From the NCBI GenBank assembly GCA_025465095.1, contig JAODME010000031.1, positions 1 through 56,981 of the forward strand: 56,981 bases of DNA, written 5' to 3'. Made by a program: the position numbers and the translations under genes. Shown in pieces: positions 1 through 8,134 of this stretch. The notes under the pieces are model-generated. The model saw only the letters and a list, made by a program, of their open reading frames with translations, searched no databases and was not told where the DNA came from. How positions within the stretch are numbered: position 1 is the first letter of the stretch; each line of letters opens with the position of its first letter. The stretch is from Microbacteriaceae bacterium. GTDB taxonomy: Bacteria; Actinomycetota; Actinomycetes; Actinomycetales; Microbacteriaceae.

Positions 1-4
1 CCAG

Positions 5-331
5 GTGACCTACGTCATCGCCCAGCCGTGTGTCGACCTGAAGGACCGCGCTTGCGTCGACGAGTGCCCGGTCGACTGCATCTACGAGGGCGACCGGATG
101 CTTTACATCCACCCGGACGAGTGCGTCGACTGCGGCGCCTGTGAACCGGTGTGCCCCGTCGAGGCGATCTACTATGAAGACGACACGCCGGAGAAGTGGG
201 CCGACTACTACAAGGTGAACGTCGAGTTCTTCGACGATATCGGCTCGCCCGGCGGCGCCGCGAAGGTGGGGGTAATCCACAAGGATCACCCTCTCGTCGC
301 TGCCCTGCCCCCGCAAAACGTCGGCGCCTGA
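5..331 (+). CDS. fdxA: 7Fe ferredoxin (FdxA/FdxC type)
   Basis: Soluble electron carrier of 108 residues. Cysteines 9, 17, 21, 25, 40, 43, 46 and 50 have the spacing Cx7Cx3Cx3C followed by Cx2Cx2Cx3CP, the classical bacterial 7Fe pattern. By family analogy C9, C17 and C50 hold a [3Fe-4S] cluster and C21, C40, C43 and C46 a [4Fe-4S] cluster. The GTG start lies four bases from the window edge, so a slightly earlier start cannot be excluded, but the N-terminus MTYVIAQPC is normal for the family. The dapC start follows 14 bases after the stop, so the two are probably cotranscribed, the same order as fdxC-dapC in mycobacteria. Its redox partner cannot be told from the sequence. Confidence 0.95.
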   Translation: MTYVIAQPCVDLKDRACVDECPVDCIYEGDRMLYIHPDECVDCGACEPVCPVEAIYYEDDTPEKWADYYKVNVEFFDDIGSPGGAAKVGVIHKDHPLVAALPPQNVGA

Positions 332-345
332 GCGAGCAGCGCAGA

Positions 346-1455
346 GTGCCCCTGACGCTTCCCGAGTTTCCGTGGGACGCCCTGCTCCCGTTCGCCGATA
401 CGGCGCGCGCCCACCCCGACGGCATCGTCGACCTCTCGGTCGGCTCGCCCGTCGACGCGACCCCCGCGATCATCCGGGACGCCGTGCTCGCCGCGACGGA
501 TGCGCACTCCTATCCGCTCACCGCAGGCACGCCCACGCTGCAGGAGGCCATCGTCTCGTGGTTCGCGCGGCGACGCGGGGTGAGCGCTCTCTCGGTTGCG
601 AACGTGCTTCCCACGATCGGTTCTAAGGAACTCGTCGCGGGTCTCCCTCTCTGGCTCGGGCTCGGGCGTGGCGACATCGTCGTGCACCCTCGCACGGCGT
701 ATCCGACCTATGCGATCGGCGCCGAGCTCGTGGGGGCGACCGCGCACGCCGGCGACGACCCCGCCGACTGGCCTGAGGGCACGAAGCTCGTCTGGATCAA
801 CAGCCCAGGCAACCCAGACGGTCGCGTGCTCGGAATCGAGGCACTGCGCGTCGCCGTCGCCCGCGCCCGCGAACTCGGCGCCGTCATCGCGAGCGACGAG
901 TGCTACGCCGAGCTCGCCTGGGACGCACCGTGGACGGGTCGGGCGACACCGAGCATCCTCGATCCCGCCGTGGTCGGCGAGGACCTCTCGTCGGTGCTCG
1001 CGGTGTATTCGCTCAGCAAGCAGTCGAACCTCGCCGGATACCGGGCGGGTCTCCTGGCGGGCTCCAGCGACCTGGTCGAGGCGCTCCTCGCCGTGCGCAA
1101 ACACATCGGGCTGATCCCGCCGGCCCCCGTGCAGGCGGCGATGGTCGCCGCCCTGTCCGACGATGAGCACGTTTCGGTGCAACGCGAGAGGTACCGCGTG
1201 CGGCGCGAGAAGCTCCAGCGGGCGCTGACCGATGCGGGGTTCCGCGTCGACCGGAGCGAGGCAGGCCTCTACCTGTGGGTGACCAGGGGCACGGATGCCT
1301 GGGCGACCGTCGCAGAACTCGCGGCTATCGGCATCCTCTGCGCACCCGGCACCTTCTACGGCGTCGCCGGCGCCGGGCACGTGCGCATCGCGATCACGGC
1401 GACCGACGAGAGAGTGGATGCCGCGGCACGCCGTTTGCGTGCATCCTCCAACTGA
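346..1455 (+). CDS. dapC: N-succinyldiaminopimelate aminotransferase DapC
   Basis: Class I/II PLP aminotransferase of 369 residues. It is predicted to convert N-succinyl-2-amino-6-ketopimelate to N-succinyl-LL-diaminopimelate in lysine and peptidoglycan precursor synthesis. The PLP lysine is K225 in YSLSKQSNLAGYRAG; the upstream SPGNPDG and DECYAELAW motifs are the usual cofactor-binding segments. The open frame runs further upstream into fdxA, but the GTG at 346 gives the family N-terminus MPLTLPEFPWD, 14 bases after the fdxA stop. dapD and dapE lie 1.4-2.5 kb downstream, which favours DapC over a generic aminotransferase. The exact substrate is inferred from this context and from actinobacterial synteny. 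Confidence 0.9.
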   Translation: MPLTLPEFPWDALLPFADTARAHPDGIVDLSVGSPVDATPAIIRDAVLAATDAHSYPLTAGTPTLQEAIVSWFARRRGVSALSVANVLPTIGSKELVAGLPLWLGLGRGDIVVHPRTAYPTYAIGAELVGATAHAGDDPADWPEGTKLVWINSPGNPDGRVLGIEALRVAVARARELGAVIASDECYAELAWDAPWTGRATPSILDPAVVGEDLSSVLAVYSLSKQSNLAGYRAGLLAGSSDLVEALLAVRKHIGLIPPAPVQAAMVAALSDDEHVSVQRERYRVRREKLQRALTDAGFRVDRSEAGLYLWVTRGTDAWATVAELAAIGILCAPGTFYGVAGAGHVRIAITATDERVDAAARRLRASSN

Positions 1456-1500
1456 ATCGACAATCCCTTGGTGGTAACATAGGTACCCGCGGGAGCCAAT

Positions 1501-1506
1501 TAGGCT
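1501..1506 (+). promoter_or_regulatory. -10 box of gltA, leaderless type
   Basis: TAGGCT ends six bases before the GTG start of citrate synthase and no purine-rich ribosome binding site is present, as expected for a transcript that begins at the start codon. Confidence 0.45.
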
Positions 1507-1512
1507 GTACGA

Positions 1513-2811
1513 GTGAACGACGCTGCCAAGAACAACGCCGAGAAGGCCACGCTCCACTTTCCGGGCGGGACGGCAGTGTTTCCGATTCTGAAGAGCGCCG
1601 ACGGGCCGTCGAGCATCGACATCTCCACCTTCACCAGGCAGACCGGCTACACCACCCTCGACCAGGGCTTCGTGAACACGGCGTCCACCAGGAGCGCGAT
1701 CACCTACATCGACGGTGACGAGGGGATCCTACGTTATCGCGGGTACGCGATCGAGGACGTCGCGACCAACTCGACCTACCTCGAGGTGGCCTACCTCCTC
1801 ATCTACGGCGAACTGCCGAGCGTGGACCGGCTTGGCGAGTTCGACGAGAAAATCCGCAGGCACACCCTCCTGCACGAAGACCTGCGTCGCTTCTTCGACG
1901 CGTTGCCGCACAGCGCGCACCCGATGTCGGTGCTCTCGAGCGCGGTATCCGCCCTGTCCACGTACTACGAGGACTCGTTGAGCGTGCACGACCCTGAGCA
2001 GGTCGAGTTGTCGACCATTCGCCTGCTCGCCAAGCTGCCGGTGATCGCCGCGTACGCACACAAGAAGAGTCTGGGCCAGGCGTTCCTCTACCCGGACAAC
2101 TCGCTGAGCTTCGTCGACAACTTCCTCAAACTGAATTTCGGCACCATGGCGGAGCCCTACGAGGTCAACCCCGTCGTCTCCAAGGCCCTCGACCGCCTGC
2201 TCATCCTGCACGAGGACCACGAGCAGAACGCGTCGACCTCGACGGTGCGGCTCGTCGGCTCGACCCAGGCAAACATCTTCTCGTCGATTTCGGCCGGCAT
2301 CAACGCGCTCTACGGACCCCTGCACGGCGGCGCGAACGAGGCCGTGCTGAAAATGCTCGGCGAGATCAAGGCGTCGGGGGAGAGCGTCGACAAATTCGTC
2401 GAACGCGTGAAGAACAAGGAAGACGGGGTCAAGCTCATGGGCTTCGGGCACCGCGTCTACAAGAACTTCGACCCGCGCGCGAAGCTCGTCAAAGAAAGCG
2501 CCGACGAGGTGCTCGCCGCTCTCGGCGTCCATGATGACCTGCTCGACATCGCAAAGGAACTCGAGGCGGTCGCGCTCGCCGACGACTACTTCATCGAGCG
2601 GAGGCTCTACCCGAACGTCGACTTCTACACAGGCGTGATCTACAAGGCGATGGGGTTCCCGTCGCGCATGTTCACCGTGCTGTTCGCCATCGGGCGCCTT
2701 CCCGGATGGATCGCGCACTGGCGTGAAATGAACGAAGACCCACAGACGAAGATCGGCCGCCCGCAGCAGCTATACATCGGCGAGCCCGCCCGGAGCTGGC
2801 CGCAGCGCTGA
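1513..2811 (+). CDS. gltA: Citrate synthase
   Basis: Type II (hexameric-type) citrate synthase of 432 residues that condenses acetyl-CoA and oxaloacetate at the entry of the TCA cycle. The catalytic triad is visible as H271 (LHGGANEA), H313 (GFGHRVYKN) and D370 (DFYTG), close to positions 264, 305 and 362 of the E. coli enzyme. The C-terminus with WREMNEDPQTKIGRPQQ is complete. The start is the GTG at 1513, the only start near the TAGGCT box. It is separated from dapC by 57 bases and probably transcribed on its own. A methylcitrate synthase role is less likely because of the length and the type II N-terminal domain. Confidence 0.96.
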   Translation: MNDAAKNNAEKATLHFPGGTAVFPILKSADGPSSIDISTFTRQTGYTTLDQGFVNTASTRSAITYIDGDEGILRYRGYAIEDVATNSTYLEVAYLLIYGELPSVDRLGEFDEKIRRHTLLHEDLRRFFDALPHSAHPMSVLSSAVSALSTYYEDSLSVHDPEQVELSTIRLLAKLPVIAAYAHKKSLGQAFLYPDNSLSFVDNFLKLNFGTMAEPYEVNPVVSKALDRLLILHEDHEQNASTSTVRLVGSTQANIFSSISAGINALYGPLHGGANEAVLKMLGEIKASGESVDKFVERVKNKEDGVKLMGFGHRVYKNFDPRAKLVKESADEVLAALGVHDDLLDIAKELEAVALADDYFIERRLYPNVDFYTGVIYKAMGFPSRMFTVLFAIGRLPGWIAHWREMNEDPQTKIGRPQQLYIGEPARSWPQR

Positions 2812-2903
2812 GCTGACCCGCCGCTGGGTGAGGTGGTGTGCCGCGTCGAATCGGGCCTCGGACTCGTAGCTGCACTAGCCAGGCGCTGTACGCCGGTGCG
2901 CTC

Positions 2904-3845
2904 CTAGGTGTGCAGCGCCGGATTCAGGGTGATTCCGCGACCGGATCGGGCCAGCACCTCGACCGCCCCGGTGGTCGAGTTGCGGCGGAACAGGAGGCCG
3001 GGCACCCCGCTCAGCTCCACGGCCTTCACCGTCGTTGGAACCTCGTTCGGCCCGATGAGCGACACCTTGGTGCCTGCGGTGACGTAGAGACCCGCCTCGA
3101 CAACGCTGTCGTCTCCGATGGAGATGCCGATTCCCGAGTTCGCGCCGAGCAGCGCGCGAGCCCCGACCGAGACGCGCTCGGTGCCGCCTCCGCTGAGCGT
3201 GCCCATGATCGACGCCCCACCGCCGATGTCGGACCCGTCGCCGATCACGACGCCCTGCGAAATGCGCCCCTCTACCATCGAGGAGCCGAGGGTGCCCGCG
3301 TTGAAGTTGACGAACCCCTCGTGCATCACGGTGGTGCCGGGGGCCAGGTGGGCGCCGAGCCGCACCCTCGAGGCGTCCGCGATCCGCACCCGTTCGGGCA
3401 CGACGTAGTCCAGCAGTCTCGGGAACTTGTCGAGGCCCGTGACGGAGATGCCCTGGCGCTGCAGGGAGGGACGCAGCCTTGCGGCATCGCCTGGATGCAT
3501 CGGGCCGAGCGTCGTCCAGGCGACCACGGGCAGGTGTCCGAAGATGCCGTCGAGGTTGATGGTGTTGGGGGCGACGAGAAGGTGGCTGAGCAGGTGCAGT
3601 CGCAGGTAGGCGTCCGGGGTCGAGGTAGGAGCGGCATCCAGGTCGATGTCGACGGTCACGAAGTCCACACGCACGTTTCGTCTCGCGTCGGCTCCGAGCA
3701 GAGGCTCAAGTTCCGCGGGCGCGATGTGCCGGTCGCGGCCGGCCGGGAGGCCGCCGAGCATCGGCGCGGGAAACCATGTGTCGAGCACCGTCCCGTCGGC
3801 AGAGATCGTCGCCAGTCCGTAGCCCCAGGCCGCGTGTTTCGTCAT
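2904..3845 (-). CDS. dapD: Tetrahydrodipicolinate N-succinyltransferase DapD
   Basis: Actinobacterial-type 2,3,4,5-tetrahydropyridine-2,6-dicarboxylate N-succinyltransferase, 313 residues. It transfers succinate from succinyl-CoA in the succinylase branch of lysine synthesis. The middle third shows left-handed beta-helix hexapeptide character ([20 protein letters not shown] and [10 protein letters not shown]). The long N-terminal domain before it is typical of the mycobacterial enzyme and absent from the shorter E. coli one. It is transcribed away from dapE with 111 bases between the starts. A TAACCT box six bases before the ATG suggests a leaderless message. Confidence 0.95.
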   Translation of the reverse strand: MTKHAAWGYGLATISADGTVLDTWFPAPMLGGLPAGRDRHIAPAELEPLLGADARRNVRVDFVTVDIDLDAAPTSTPDAYLRLHLLSHLLVAPNTINLDGIFGHLPVVAWTTLGPMHPGDAARLRPSLQRQGISVTGLDKFPRLLDYVVPERVRIADASRVRLGAHLAPGTTVMHEGFVNFNAGTLGSSMVEGRISQGVVIGDGSDIGGGASIMGTLSGGGTERVSVGARALLGANSGIGISIGDDSVVEAGLYVTAGTKVSLIGPNEVPTTVKAVELSGVPGLLFRRNSTTGAVEVLARSGRGITLNPALHT

Positions 3846-3851
3846 GGGTCA

Positions 3852-3857
3852 AGGTTA
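3852..3857 (-). promoter_or_regulatory. -10 box of dapD, leaderless type
   Basis: Read on the minus strand, TAACCT is followed by six bases and then the ATG of dapD, with no ribosome binding site. Confidence 0.45.
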
Positions 3858-3943
3858 GCGCTGCCGCGATCCGTGCCCATTTGCCGCAAACGCTGCCGGT
3901 CGATTCGGCACGCTCGCGCCGAACGGGCGCGAGTGCTGGTCGA

Positions 3944-3949
3944 TAAACT
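3944..3949 (+). promoter_or_regulatory. -10 box of dapE, leaderless type
   Basis: TAAACT lies seven bases before the dapE ATG; no ribosome binding site is seen between them. Confidence 0.45.
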
Positions 3950-3956
3950 CGAGCGC

Positions 3957-5054
3957 ATGCCCCTCGCCGAACCCACCGTTCCTGTCCTCCACCTCGCCGC
4001 CAGCTCGATCGAGCTCACCCGGCAGCTGTGCGACATCGGCTCGGTCTCGGGCAACGAGCGGGCCATAACCGATGCCATCGAGGCGAGCCTTGCCGGTGCC
4101 GATCACCTCGAGCTCACCCGCGACGGCGACGCGCTCGTCGCCCGCACCGACCTGGGCCGTGAGCGGCGTGTGGTGATCGCCGGCCATATCGACACCGTTC
4201 CGATCAATGGCAACCTCCCGACACGCTTTGAGACTGTCGATGGCCGCGAGTACCTGTGGGGTCGTGGCACTGTCGACATGAAGGCCGGTGTCGCCGTACA
4301 GCTGAAGCTCGCCGCCGAACTGGTCGCCCCTCCGGTGGACATCACCTGGATCTGGTACGACCACGAGGAGGTTTCAGAGTCGCTCAACGGGCTCGGGCGT
4401 CTCGCCCGGAAGCATCCTGAACTCCTCGGCGGCGACTTCGCGATCCTCGGTGAGCCGACGAACTCGCAGATCGAGGGTGGCTGCAACGGCAACCTCCGAG
4501 CCGAGATCCGCACGTTCGGCCTGCGGGCGCATTCGGCCAGGTCATGGGTCGGCCACAACGCCATCCATGATGCGGCACCGATCCTCGCGGTTCTCGCGGG
4601 GTACGAGCCGCGCGAGGTGGAGGTCGAGGGGCTCGTCTATCGGGAGGGGCTCAACGCCGTCGGCATCACCGGGGGTGTCGCGGGGAACGTGATCCCCGAC
4701 GAATGCATGGTGCACGTCAACTACCGTTTCGCGCCGAATCGCAGCGCAGCCCAGGCGGAGGCGCACGTGCGCGAGTTGTTCGCCGGGTTCGACGTCACAG
4801 TAGTGGACCTCGCCGAAGGGGCCCGCCCTGGGCTCACCGCGCCGCTCGCGCAGGAGTTCCTCGCCGCGGTCGGCGGAACCGCGAAACCCAAGTACGGGTG
4901 GACGGACGTCGCCCGCTTCTCCGCGCTCGGAATGCCGGCCGTCAACTACGGTCCCGGCGATCCCCTCAAGGCGCACGCCGACGACGAACGCGTCGCCCTC
5001 GACCAGATCACCGAGTGCGAGCGCGGCCTTCGCGCGTGGCTCAGCGGCGCCTGA
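3957..5054 (+). CDS. dapE: Succinyl-diaminopimelate desuccinylase DapE
   Basis: M20 family zinc amidohydrolase of 365 residues that removes succinate to give LL-diaminopimelate. The metal site is visible: H77 and D79 (GHIDTVP), D107 (GTVDMKAG) and the E137/E138 pair (DHEEV), followed by LGEPT and the dimerisation domain. The open frame extends 1.1 kb upstream through the antisense of dapD, but the ATG at 3957 gives the normal length and has a TAAACT box seven bases before it. It completes a dapC-dapD-dapE set within 5 kb, though on two strands and with gltA between. Actinobacterial DapE of this type is somewhat shorter than the proteobacterial form. Confidence 0.95.
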   Translation: MPLAEPTVPVLHLAASSIELTRQLCDIGSVSGNERAITDAIEASLAGADHLELTRDGDALVARTDLGRERRVVIAGHIDTVPINGNLPTRFETVDGREYLWGRGTVDMKAGVAVQLKLAAELVAPPVDITWIWYDHEEVSESLNGLGRLARKHPELLGGDFAILGEPTNSQIEGGCNGNLRAEIRTFGLRAHSARSWVGHNAIHDAAPILAVLAGYEPREVEVEGLVYREGLNAVGITGGVAGNVIPDECMVHVNYRFAPNRSAAQAEAHVRELFAGFDVTVVDLAEGARPGLTAPLAQEFLAAVGGTAKPKYGWTDVARFSALGMPAVNYGPGDPLKAHADDERVALDQITECERGLRAWLSGA

Positions 5055-5120
5055 CCTGGTGAGGCTGCGCCCTCAACTCGTGTGGACCGGGGCGATGTTC
5101 GGGTCCGGCCACTCATGCGG

Positions 5121-5139
5121 GATAATGGAACAAATTCCA
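5121..5139 (+). promoter_or_regulatory. Promoter and palindrome before the DUF3117 gene
   Basis: GATAAT (5121-5126) is the best -10 match in this stretch. It overlaps an inverted repeat TGGAA-CAAA-TTCCA (5126-5139) at the expected transcription start, which may be an operator. The ribosome binding site GAAAGGGG follows at 5141-5148. Confidence 0.4.
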
Positions 5140-5155
5140 CGAAAGGGGATCGATC

Positions 5156-5332
5156 ATGGCAGCCATGAAGCCGAGGACCGGAGACGGACCAATGGAGGCT
5201 GTTAAGGAGGGTCGGCTCATCATCGTGCGAGTTCCGCTCGAAGGTGGGGGACGCCTGGTCGTCTCGGTCAACGACGCCGAGGCCAAAGAACTGCACGACG
5301 CCCTCGCAGGCGTCGTAGGGGTCGCCTCCTAG
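5156..5332 (+). CDS. DUF3117 domain protein (Rv1211-like)
   Basis: Small protein of 58 residues beginning MAAMKPRTGDGPMEAVKEGR and continuing as a beta-hairpin-like segment (LIIVRVPLEGGGRLVVSV) and a short helix. This is the DUF3117 family, nearly universal in Actinobacteria and of unknown function. The start ATG at 5156 has a good ribosome binding site (GAAAGGGG) and a GATAAT box with a palindrome upstream. It stands alone between dapE and the convergent methyltransferase. Its position after dapE and before the O-methyltransferase matches Rv1211 in Mycobacterium. The family assignment is secure; no function can be given. Confidence 0.9.
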   Translation: MAAMKPRTGDGPMEAVKEGRLIIVRVPLEGGGRLVVSVNDAEAKELHDALAGVVGVAS

Positions 5333-5362
5333 CCGGCCCTTCCGGCTCGGGGGATATTCCCC
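5331..5362. terminator. Paired hairpins between convergent genes
   Basis: AGCCGG-CCCTT-CCGGCT (5331-5347) is followed by GGGGA-TAT-TCCCC (5350-5362). They lie between the convergent DUF3117 and methyltransferase genes, so may stop transcription from both sides. There is no T tract. Confidence 0.4.
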
Positions 5363-5371
5363 GGAGGGCGC

Positions 5372-6004
5372 CTAGTCGCCACGCTTGGTCAGTTGCAGCA
5401 GGCCGTCGCCGACCGGCGAGATAGAACTGATGACGGCATCCGATCCCGCGATCTCCTTCAGCAGGGTGCGGTATCCAACGGTCGTCTCGTCGCGCTTGGT
5501 CGGATCCGCGACGCGGCCACGCCAGAGGGCGTGCGTGACGAGCACCGTGCCCCCGGCACGCACCAGGCGCAAACCATGCTCGACGTACTCGATCACCTTG
5601 CCGGGGTCGGCGTCGACCAGGACGACGTCGTACGACCTCTCGTTCATCCGCGGCAGGACGTCGAGGGCGCGCCCGCTGATCAGGCGGACCCGGTTCAACG
5701 GAATACCGGCCTCGGAGAACGCCCGCCTCGCCTCCTGCTGGTGCTCGACTTCGATATCGATCGAGGTGAGGGTGGCTCCCGGCGCTCCGGAGAAGAGCCA
5801 CAGGCCGCTGACTCCGACGCCCGTGCCGATCTCGATGATCCTGGTGGCGCCGGTCGCGGCGACAATCACCGCGATCTGCGCTCCGACGGCCGGGGAGACG
5901 GCGTCCACCCCGAGTTCGATCGAGTGCTGGCGCGCGTGCACGATCTCATCGCTCTCGGTGATGAACTCCTCGGCAAATCGCCAGTTGGACTCTTTGTCTG
6001 ACAC
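5372..6004 (-). CDS. SAM-dependent O-methyltransferase (Rv1220c-like)
   Basis: Class I SAM methyltransferase of 210 residues. The SAM-binding glycine loop EIGTGVGVSG lies at about residues 57-66, an acidic ribose-binding residue follows in TSIDIE, and the post-I region DVVLVDADP resembles the metal-binding segment of catechol-type O-methyltransferases (Methyltransf_3). The start is the GTG at 6004. The gene is divergent from tatB. In mycobacteria the homologue is separated from tatB by sigE, rseA and htrA, which are missing here. The substrate is unknown; a small catechol-like or secondary-metabolite hydroxyl is only a guess. Confidence 0.85.
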   Translation of the reverse strand: MSDKESNWRFAEEFITESDEIVHARQHSIELGVDAVSPAVGAQIAVIVAATGATRIIEIGTGVGVSGLWLFSGAPGATLTSIDIEVEHQQEARRAFSEAGIPLNRVRLISGRALDVLPRMNERSYDVVLVDADPGKVIEYVEHGLRLVRAGGTVLVTHALWRGRVADPTKRDETTVGYRTLLKEIAGSDAVISSISPVGDGLLQLTKRGD

Positions 6005-6059
6005 GTTCAGGCTCCTAGGTTCGACTCAAGCGTAGAGCGGGATCGAAGCAAACCCGGGT

Positions 6060-6065
6060 TAGTCT
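6060..6065 (+). promoter_or_regulatory. -10 box of tatB, leaderless type
   Basis: TAGTCT followed by six bases and the tatB ATG; no ribosome binding site. Confidence 0.45.
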
Positions 6066-6071
6066 GAACGC

Positions 6072-6431
6072 ATGTTCGGGTTGACCATCGACAAACTGCT
6101 CATTCTGGGCATCGTTGCCGTTTTCCTGCTCGGCCCTGAGCGCCTGCCGCACTACGCGGCGCAGCTGGCCCGCCTGGTGCGCTCGCTTCGGCGGATGGCG
6201 GATGGCGCGAAGGACCGCATGCGCGAGGAGATGGGGCCGGACTTCGACGACGTCGACTGGAAGAAGCTCGACCCCCGCCAGTACGACCCGCGCCGCATCA
6301 TCCGCGAGGCCCTCGTCGACGAGCCGGAGCCGGTGGTCCCCGTCCGCGCCCCACCCGAATCCGCCTACGCCAGGCGGCAGCGGCTGCTCAAGGCCGCGCA
6401 CGCGGCTCCGTTCGACTCCGAGGCCACCTGA
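6072..6431 (+). CDS. tatB: Sec-independent translocase subunit TatB
   Basis: Protein of 119 residues with one N-terminal membrane helix (about residues 3-21, ending in LGPERLP) followed by an amphipathic basic helix (YAAQLARLVRSLRRMADGAKDR) and a charged tail. This is the TatA/B plan; the LGPERLP motif and the DFDDVDWKKLDPRQYDPRR segment are typical of actinobacterial TatB. With TatA and TatC, not in this window, it receives folded precursors carrying twin-arginine signals. It is convergent with mrp, as in mycobacteria, with 34 bases between the stops. Confidence 0.93.
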   Translation: MFGLTIDKLLILGIVAVFLLGPERLPHYAAQLARLVRSLRRMADGAKDRMREEMGPDFDDVDWKKLDPRQYDPRRIIREALVDEPEPVVPVRAPPESAYARRQRLLKAAHAAPFDSEAT

Positions 6432-6465
6432 CGCGCGGCGGTCGCGGAGCACAAAACCCAGCGGC

Positions 6466-7626
6466 TCAGCGGACGCTGAATCCTAGTCTTCGCCCGGCGA
6501 GATCACGCCCACGGGCGGCGAGCTGATCGGCGACGGCGACGATGCCGACCGCTGCCGGGTCATCCGGTTCCGACAGGACGATCGGCACCCCCGCGTCACC
6601 ACCGACCCGCAGCGGCACGCTCAGCGGGATCGACGCGAGCACCGGCACGGGGGCGTTCGCGCCCTCGGAGAGCCGGGCTGCGACGAGCTGCCCGCCACCC
6701 GAACCGAACAGCTCGAGCACCGAACCGTCGGGCTGGGGGAGTCCCGACATGTTCTCGATCACGCCGACGACGCGCTGCCCGGTCTGCCGGGCGACGATCC
6801 CGGACCGCTCCGCCACCTCGGCCGCGGCCGGCTGCGGCGTCGTGACGACGAGCACCTCCGCCTGCGGCAGGAGCTGGCCGAGGGAGATCGCGACATCCCC
6901 GGTTCCCGGCGGCAGGTCGATCAGCAGAATGTCCAGGTCTCCGAAGTAGACGTCGGTGAGAAACTGCTGAATCGTTCGGTGCAGCATCGGGCCGCGCCAC
7001 GACACGGCGGTGCCCGCCCGCCCGGCGGATGGATCGAGGAACATGCCGATCGAGATGACCTTCACGCCGTGCGCGACGGGGGGCAGGATCATGCCGTCGA
7101 TCTGAGTAGGTTGCGCGCCCGGTACGCCGAGGATTCCGGGAATCGAGAAGCCGAAGACGTCGGCGTCGACGAGGCCGACGGTGAACCCCTTCGCCGCCAG
7201 CGCGACGGCGAGGTTCGCCGTGATCGTGGACTTGCCGACACCACCCTTGCCGCTCGTGATCGCATAGATGCGGGTGAGCGAGTCCGGCCCGAACTGGATG
7301 CTCTTGGATCGGCCTCCTCGCAGCTTCTCGGTGAGCGCCGCGCGCTCGTCGCGGGTCATGATCGTGACCTGGATCTCTGCGCGTGCGACGCCCGGCACGG
7401 AGGAGACGGCGACGCGCACGTCCCGCTCGATGGTGTCGGCGGCCGGGCATCCGAGGATCGTCAGCTTGATCACGACGGATGCCACACCCTCGGCATCGAC
7501 GGCTACAGTGCCGACCATGTCGAGCTCGGTGATCGGCTTGCGGATCTCGGGGTCGATCACCCGGGAGAGGGCGGCGCGGATGGGTCCTTCGAGCCCGACG
7601 GGGGCGGTTTGCTCAGGTATTGTCAC
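6466..7626 (-). CDS. mrp: Mrp/NBP35 family Fe-S cluster carrier ATPase
   Basis: Cytosolic P-loop ATPase of 386 residues. Residues 10-90 form a MIP18/DUF59 domain with the conserved Cys60 (LGCPAADT). The deviant Walker A is at 125-134 (SGKGGVGKST), with IDLPPGTGD further on. The CxxC that binds the cluster in ApbC/Nbp35 proteins is absent: the segment after ENMSG reads LPQPDG. This is usual for the actinobacterial branch as far as I recall, so cluster binding may use other residues. Its start overlaps the stop of the DUF1003 gene by 14 bases, indicating a shared reverse-strand transcript with that gene and the MgtE-like gene. Confidence 0.9.
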   Translation of the reverse strand: MTIPEQTAPVGLEGPIRAALSRVIDPEIRKPITELDMVGTVAVDAEGVASVVIKLTILGCPAADTIERDVRVAVSSVPGVARAEIQVTIMTRDERAALTEKLRGGRSKSIQFGPDSLTRIYAITSGKGGVGKSTITANLAVALAAKGFTVGLVDADVFGFSIPGILGVPGAQPTQIDGMILPPVAHGVKVISIGMFLDPSAGRAGTAVSWRGPMLHRTIQQFLTDVYFGDLDILLIDLPPGTGDVAISLGQLLPQAEVLVVTTPQPAAAEVAERSGIVARQTGQRVVGVIENMSGLPQPDGSVLELFGSGGGQLVAARLSEGANAPVPVLASIPLSVPLRVGGDAGVPIVLSEPDDPAAVGIVAVADQLAARGRDLAGRRLGFSVR

Positions 7627-8134
7627 GCCGCTCGTTGTCCTCGGGATGCTCGTTCAACTCCTCGATCAGCTCGCGGAGTTCAGTTCGGATGAAGTCCTTC
7701 GTCGCAACGTCCTTCATCGCCAGGCGCAGCGCGACGACCTCGCGCGCGAGGTACTCGGTGTCGTTGAGGTTGCGCTCGGCGCGCTGCCGATCCTGCTCGA
7801 TCTGCACCCGGTCGCGGTCGTCCTGCCGGTTCTGCGCGAGCAGCAGCAGGGGAGCGGCGTAGGAGGCCTGCAGTGACAGGATGAGCGTGAGCAGCGGGTA
7901 CTTCTGGTCCTCAGGGTCGAACTGGCCGCCCGGCGGCGCGATGGTGTTCCACGCGAGCCAGACGACGACGAAGATGGTCATGCCCACGAGGAAGGCCGGC
8001 GTGCCCATCGCGCGCGCGAACGCCTCGGAGAAGCGGCCCATTCGGTCCCGCCCGCTTCCGAACCGGGGCACGAAGTTCCCGCGCAGGCCCTTCGGCGAGT
8101 CGAGGCGGATCTCCTGACGGTTACTTCTTGCCAT
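7613..8134 (-). CDS. DUF1003 membrane protein
   Basis: Predicted inner-membrane protein of 173 residues. A basic N-terminus is followed by two membrane helices (around residues 45-60 and 80-100: TIFVVVWLAWNTI and LLTLILSLQASYAAPLLLLAQNRQ) and a long charged C-terminal helix. The Q-A-S-x-A-A-P-L-x-L-L-A-Q-N-R-Q run is the DUF1003 signature. It sits between the MgtE-like gene and mrp with short overlaps on both sides (14 bases each), the same order as in Mycobacterium. No function is established for the family. Confidence 0.9.
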   Translation of the reverse strand: MARSNRQEIRLDSPKGLRGNFVPRFGSGRDRMGRFSEAFARAMGTPAFLVGMTIFVVVWLAWNTIAPPGGQFDPEDQKYPLLTLILSLQASYAAPLLLLAQNRQDDRDRVQIEQDRQRAERNLNDTEYLAREVVALRLAMKDVATKDFIRTELRELIEELNEHPEDNERRDNT

